From Pterobdella sp. o SKG-2022 (lineage: Eukaryota > Annelida > Clitellata > Hirudinida > Piscicolidae), in contig OZ038325.1 in NCBI GenBank assembly GCA_964035795.1, positions 7,065,607 to 7,129,606 on the forward strand: 64,000 bases of DNA. The letters run 5' to 3'. The notes under the pieces are model-generated. The model ran no database searches. It saw only the letters and a list, made by a program, of their open reading frames with translations, and was not told where the DNA came from. Positions 61,401 through 64,000 of this stretch are shown piece after piece. A program made the position numbers and the translations under genes. How positions within the stretch are numbered: the stretch's first letter is position 1; the number at the start of each line of letters is the position of its first letter.

Positions 61401-63840
61401 TATGATCAGTGATGATGATTTGATGGATTATTGGCTTACAAATGATGTGATGGAAAAAACGATTTTTAAAATTGGAAATTTTTTGGATTTAGTAAGAAAA
61501 ACTAATTACTAAGCAAAATTATGGCACGAAAATTACATTTATTTTCAATCGTTTTAATAAAAATAAGTGCTATAAAGAAATTTAAAAAAAATGAGTTTTT
61601 CTCATTTTTAATGCTAATAATCCTTAAAAATTAACAATTCAAAATCAATATTCCCCCCCTCTATTTATCTCGATCACCATCTTAACCCCACTCACCCAAC
61701 CTTATTGGACAAATGGACAACAATGGGAGGTTCTTGAAGTCGTGTGGTCAAGATTAGTCCCCGATCACCGATGCTAAAGGTGCTTGACTTGCTTTTCGCT
61801 TTGTTGCTGAAGAAGCGTGTGTGTGTTGAGGAGGATTTTAGGTAGGGGGATATTTTTAGAATGAGAGAAGAAAAAAAATAAAAGCAGAAATTTTTAAATT
61901 ATTACTAAAAATAAAAATAATAATAAAAATAAAAACAATAATAACAACAATAAAAAAATAACAATAACAATAAAAAATACAATTAAAAAAAATAAAAACA
62001 ATAAAAAAAATAAAAACAATAATAACAACAATAAAAAAAATAATAACAATAATAATAATAATAATAATAATAAAGGATATTCTTCTTGGCAGTTTCCTCA
62101 ACACCCATCAAATCATCCTTGTCTGGCACCTCCTCGTTCTTATTATTGTTATTATTAACATCATTATTTTTTATTTTTATTCATTTCGATAAAAATGTTT
62201 GAGCAAGTACCTGCAGCTTAAGCAGTCTGTTGTGGTACGACTTGAAGTAGCAAAAATAGATCTTGTCCATCACCTCCAAGTACTCTTGCTTCACCTGTAT
62301 TAGTGTTTTTGTGATTATTTTTATTATTATTTTAATTTTTAATGTTATTATTATATTTTTATTCTTAATCAATATCATTATTATTTTTACCATAGATGTT
62401 TCAATGTTTCATTTCTTATTTTTATTATTTATTTATTTATTTTCACTATTATGATATTATGATAGTTATCATGGAACCTCTTTAGCCACGCCTACATCGT
62501 GTGTCTGCAAAAACTCATTGAAGAACCTGACGAAGATGAATAATAATAATAACAATAATAATAATAATAATAATAACAATAATAATAATAAAAATAATAC
62601 CAACAATCATAATGAGAACAACAATGATAAAAAAACTAAAATAGTTAATTATTTTTATGATTATTGACCTGAATTTGAGCATAGCGTTCTGGGTGACCTC
62701 GTAATTGCTCATTGGTCGTTTGAACTGCTGGACCTTCATCAACAAGAACTCTCTTATCTTCTCTAATGCCTGCCATAGCAACAAAAATGATATAAGTGAG
62801 ATATTAATAATATTATGATGAAAAAAAATTAATTATAACAACGATAAATATCTTCATTCGCTTGATGATAAACTATGGAAAAAATATTAAAATATCCCAT
62901 ACTAATCCAATTAATAAAAATTATAATAATAATAATAAAAAGAAAGATATTAACACAAATAATAGCAATAATAATTATTACTATTATTGTTTTTATTATT
63001 CTAGAAACATCATCATGAGCACCTTGAACTTGAGCTTCTCCAAAATGTCTGCCACGTCAGAAACCGCCTTAGTGCCCTCCTTCTGACTGCCCACAAATCT
63101 ATCAATAATAACATTAACAATATAAATAATAATAATAATAAGCAAGTTAGTAATAGATCGGCTTTTAGTCACCCCATATCGGGGTTTCATTAGCTCAACA
63201 GATGTTTCACAGGGCACTACTCCTTGTATATATAATTGTCGGCCCGCGCGGGATTGAACCCGGTTACTTCAGATAACTAGTCTAATGCTCTAGCAGCTGA
63301 GCTATGCGGGTCAACAAGGTAGTTATAACAAAAATAATATGGACATAAGTAGCAAAAATTTTGTTAGAAACATCGTACGTTCTTTTGTAAACTCGACTTT
63401 CAACAGTAAAACTTCAGATTATGGGGATTATATAAATAAAATAAAGGATGTGAATCTTCGATGTTGAAATTCAAGTAGTAACAATAGTTTTTAAAAAGTA
63501 GTTTATAAATAGCAGATATGGTTGAAAAATAACAGTAGTGAAAACGTAACAAAAATAATAATAATAATAATAACCTGATCTTCTGGTTAAGCTCATGCAA
63601 CTGCTCTAAAAACTCTCTCTCCGTTACGTTGCTTTCCATTATTACCCTGACAATAATAATAATAAAAATAATAATAATAATAAAAACAAAAAAAAATAAT
63701 AACATTATTATTATTATTAAAAATCATTAAAAAAAGCCAAAAAAAAACTAGAAAAAGAAAAAGGAATGTTTAAAGAACAATAAAGACCTAATGAGATGCT
63801 CATTGACAACAATCTCATCCACAAACTGACTCAGTCCTAC
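58489..63840 (-). CDS. VPS52: VPS52, GARP/EARP tethering subunit (5' exons outside window)
   Basis: Coiled-coil subunit of the GARP and EARP complexes that tether endosome-derived vesicles at the trans-Golgi network. Seventeen minus-strand exons are visible: 63840-63788, 63646-63575, 63098-63023, 62769-62669, 62526-62478, 62294-62211, about 62138-62082, about 61806-61708, about 61390-61238, about 60885-60750, about 60556-60430, about 59865-59772, about 59665-59495, about 59340-59270, about 59083-58995, about 58920-58805 and about 58637-58489. Diagnostic segments in order: VTEREFLEQLHELN, IREFLLMKVQQFKRPMSNYE, PDKDDLMGVEETAKK, HPFESLYRS..ALLDNCCRE, LSECYDAIGIFLCI, FDTRPHYV, SRRYAEFVSAIV, QQLVFLINNYD, and the C-terminus LINIHTLMVEVKKHKPNF then stop. 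The N-terminal third lies beyond 64000. Introns contain a SINE, a MITE and a hairpin repeat. Confidence 0.93.
59201..59246. repeat. Hairpin repeat, ACTGCTGT type, copy 2
   Basis: ACTGCTGTACATG (59204-59216) and CATGTACAGCAGT (59232-59244) form a perfect 13-bp stem over a loop containing GGTTACTGAGA. Stem ends and loop match the copy at 9085-9126. It lies in a VPS52 intron. Confidence 0.7.
59956..60145. mobile_element. Palindromic MITE, family A, copy 2
   Basis: A 190-bp foldback. AATATACTTCTTGATTTATG at the left is the exact inverse of the right end, and pairing continues through AGGAATTTTTTGAAAAAA. The centre holds GATAAGTTCAACCTTATC and GGTTGAACTTATCGAAAA. It has no coding capacity and lies inside a VPS52 intron. 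Confidence 0.8.
60307..60355. repeat. Dispersed about 50-bp repeat, copy 2
   Basis: AATTACGAATAAGATTATAG then TGGAATTATCTTGAAGAG and TTTCTAGGCCAC. Aligns along its whole length with 48181-48230. Confidence 0.65.
63126..63312 (-). repeat. tRNA-derived SINE in a VPS52 intron
   Basis: Minus strand 63312-63240 folds as a tRNA-like head: GACCCGC..GCGGGCC acceptor stem with one mismatch, TAGCTCAGCTGCTAGAGC D arm, anticodon-type loop CTAGTTA, and CCGGGTTCAATCCCGCG T arm. A body with GAGCTAATGAAACCCCGATA and a (TTA)n tail near 63126 follow. The tail, the intronic position and the second copy at 20351 indicate a SINE rather than a tRNA gene. Confidence 0.75.
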
Positions 63841-64000
63841 CTGTTTTGGTTGCGTAGCAGGTTTCCAAGTATGACAAATATCATTGGAATTGATAATGAT
63901 AATAATAATAAAATGTGTAACAAAAAGAAGAAAAACCTAGATTAATTATGTTGAAAAAATAAAAAAAAAATAAATAAGAATCAAAAATAATGATAATGAA

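Noticed and set aside
63240..63312. Functional tRNA gene
   Set aside because: The tRNA-like fold continues into a SINE body with a (TTA)n tail, has an acceptor-stem mismatch and an atypical base after the anticodon, and a second degenerate copy exists at 20455-20522.

Overview
The window is nuclear DNA from an AT-rich invertebrate metazoan. Genes are split into many small exons with GT..AG introns. The families are animal ones (prolyl endopeptidase, M2 angiotensin-converting enzyme, a MEGF6-type EGF protein, PUS10, UQCC2, VPS52). Intergenic DNA is full of palindromic elements, tRNA-derived SINEs, a Penelope-like element, an RTE-like LINE remnant and long (TTA)n arrays. I cannot name the phylum from the sequence alone. 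The 200-N gap shows it is part of a draft scaffold.

Layout. 60-2516 (-): four exons of an unrecognised coiled-coil protein that continues past the left edge. 3191-about 4776 (+): an unrecognised gene. 4980-11095 (-): a complete 21-exon prolyl endopeptidase; my exon chain gives 709 residues in frame. 11.1-16.4 kb: gene-free AT-rich DNA holding a heat-shock-element/TATA pair with no visible gene. 16372-22421 (+): a complete 14-exon single-domain ACE-like peptidase, followed by two decayed tandem copies (23.5-25.0 and 27.8-29.8 kb) with a dead LINE fragment between them. 31111-44517 (-): a large secreted EMI + cbEGF + MEGF-type EGF protein whose 5' end is not seen. 44.7-47.1 kb: a (TTA)n array, a broken Penelope-like element, the assembly gap and a foldback element. 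47481-53627 (+): a four-exon, membrane-anchored SAM-dependent methyltransferase (283 residues). 55817-57902 (+): PUS10, followed 83 bp later by UQCC2 (57986-58348), in an arrangement that suggests a trans-spliced operon. 58489-63840 (-): the C-terminal 17 exons of VPS52, convergent with UQCC2.

The genes are mostly unrelated in function. The links that exist are PUS10/UQCC2 (possible co-transcription) and the ACE array (tandem duplication). The observations I rate highest are: (a) the three ACE copies share a cysteine-rich C-terminal tail in the +1 frame, explicable by a 29-nt GT..AG segment; (b) a strand-asymmetric C-rich/G-rich composition at intron edges, seen only in the minus-strand genes; (c) the PUS10-UQCC2 intercistronic signals; (d) heat-shock elements placed without an obvious gene; (e) several short dispersed hairpin families; (f) unusual low-complexity exons in the MEGF6-like protein. 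Exon models were built by eye from splice consensus, phase and family similarity; no search was run.
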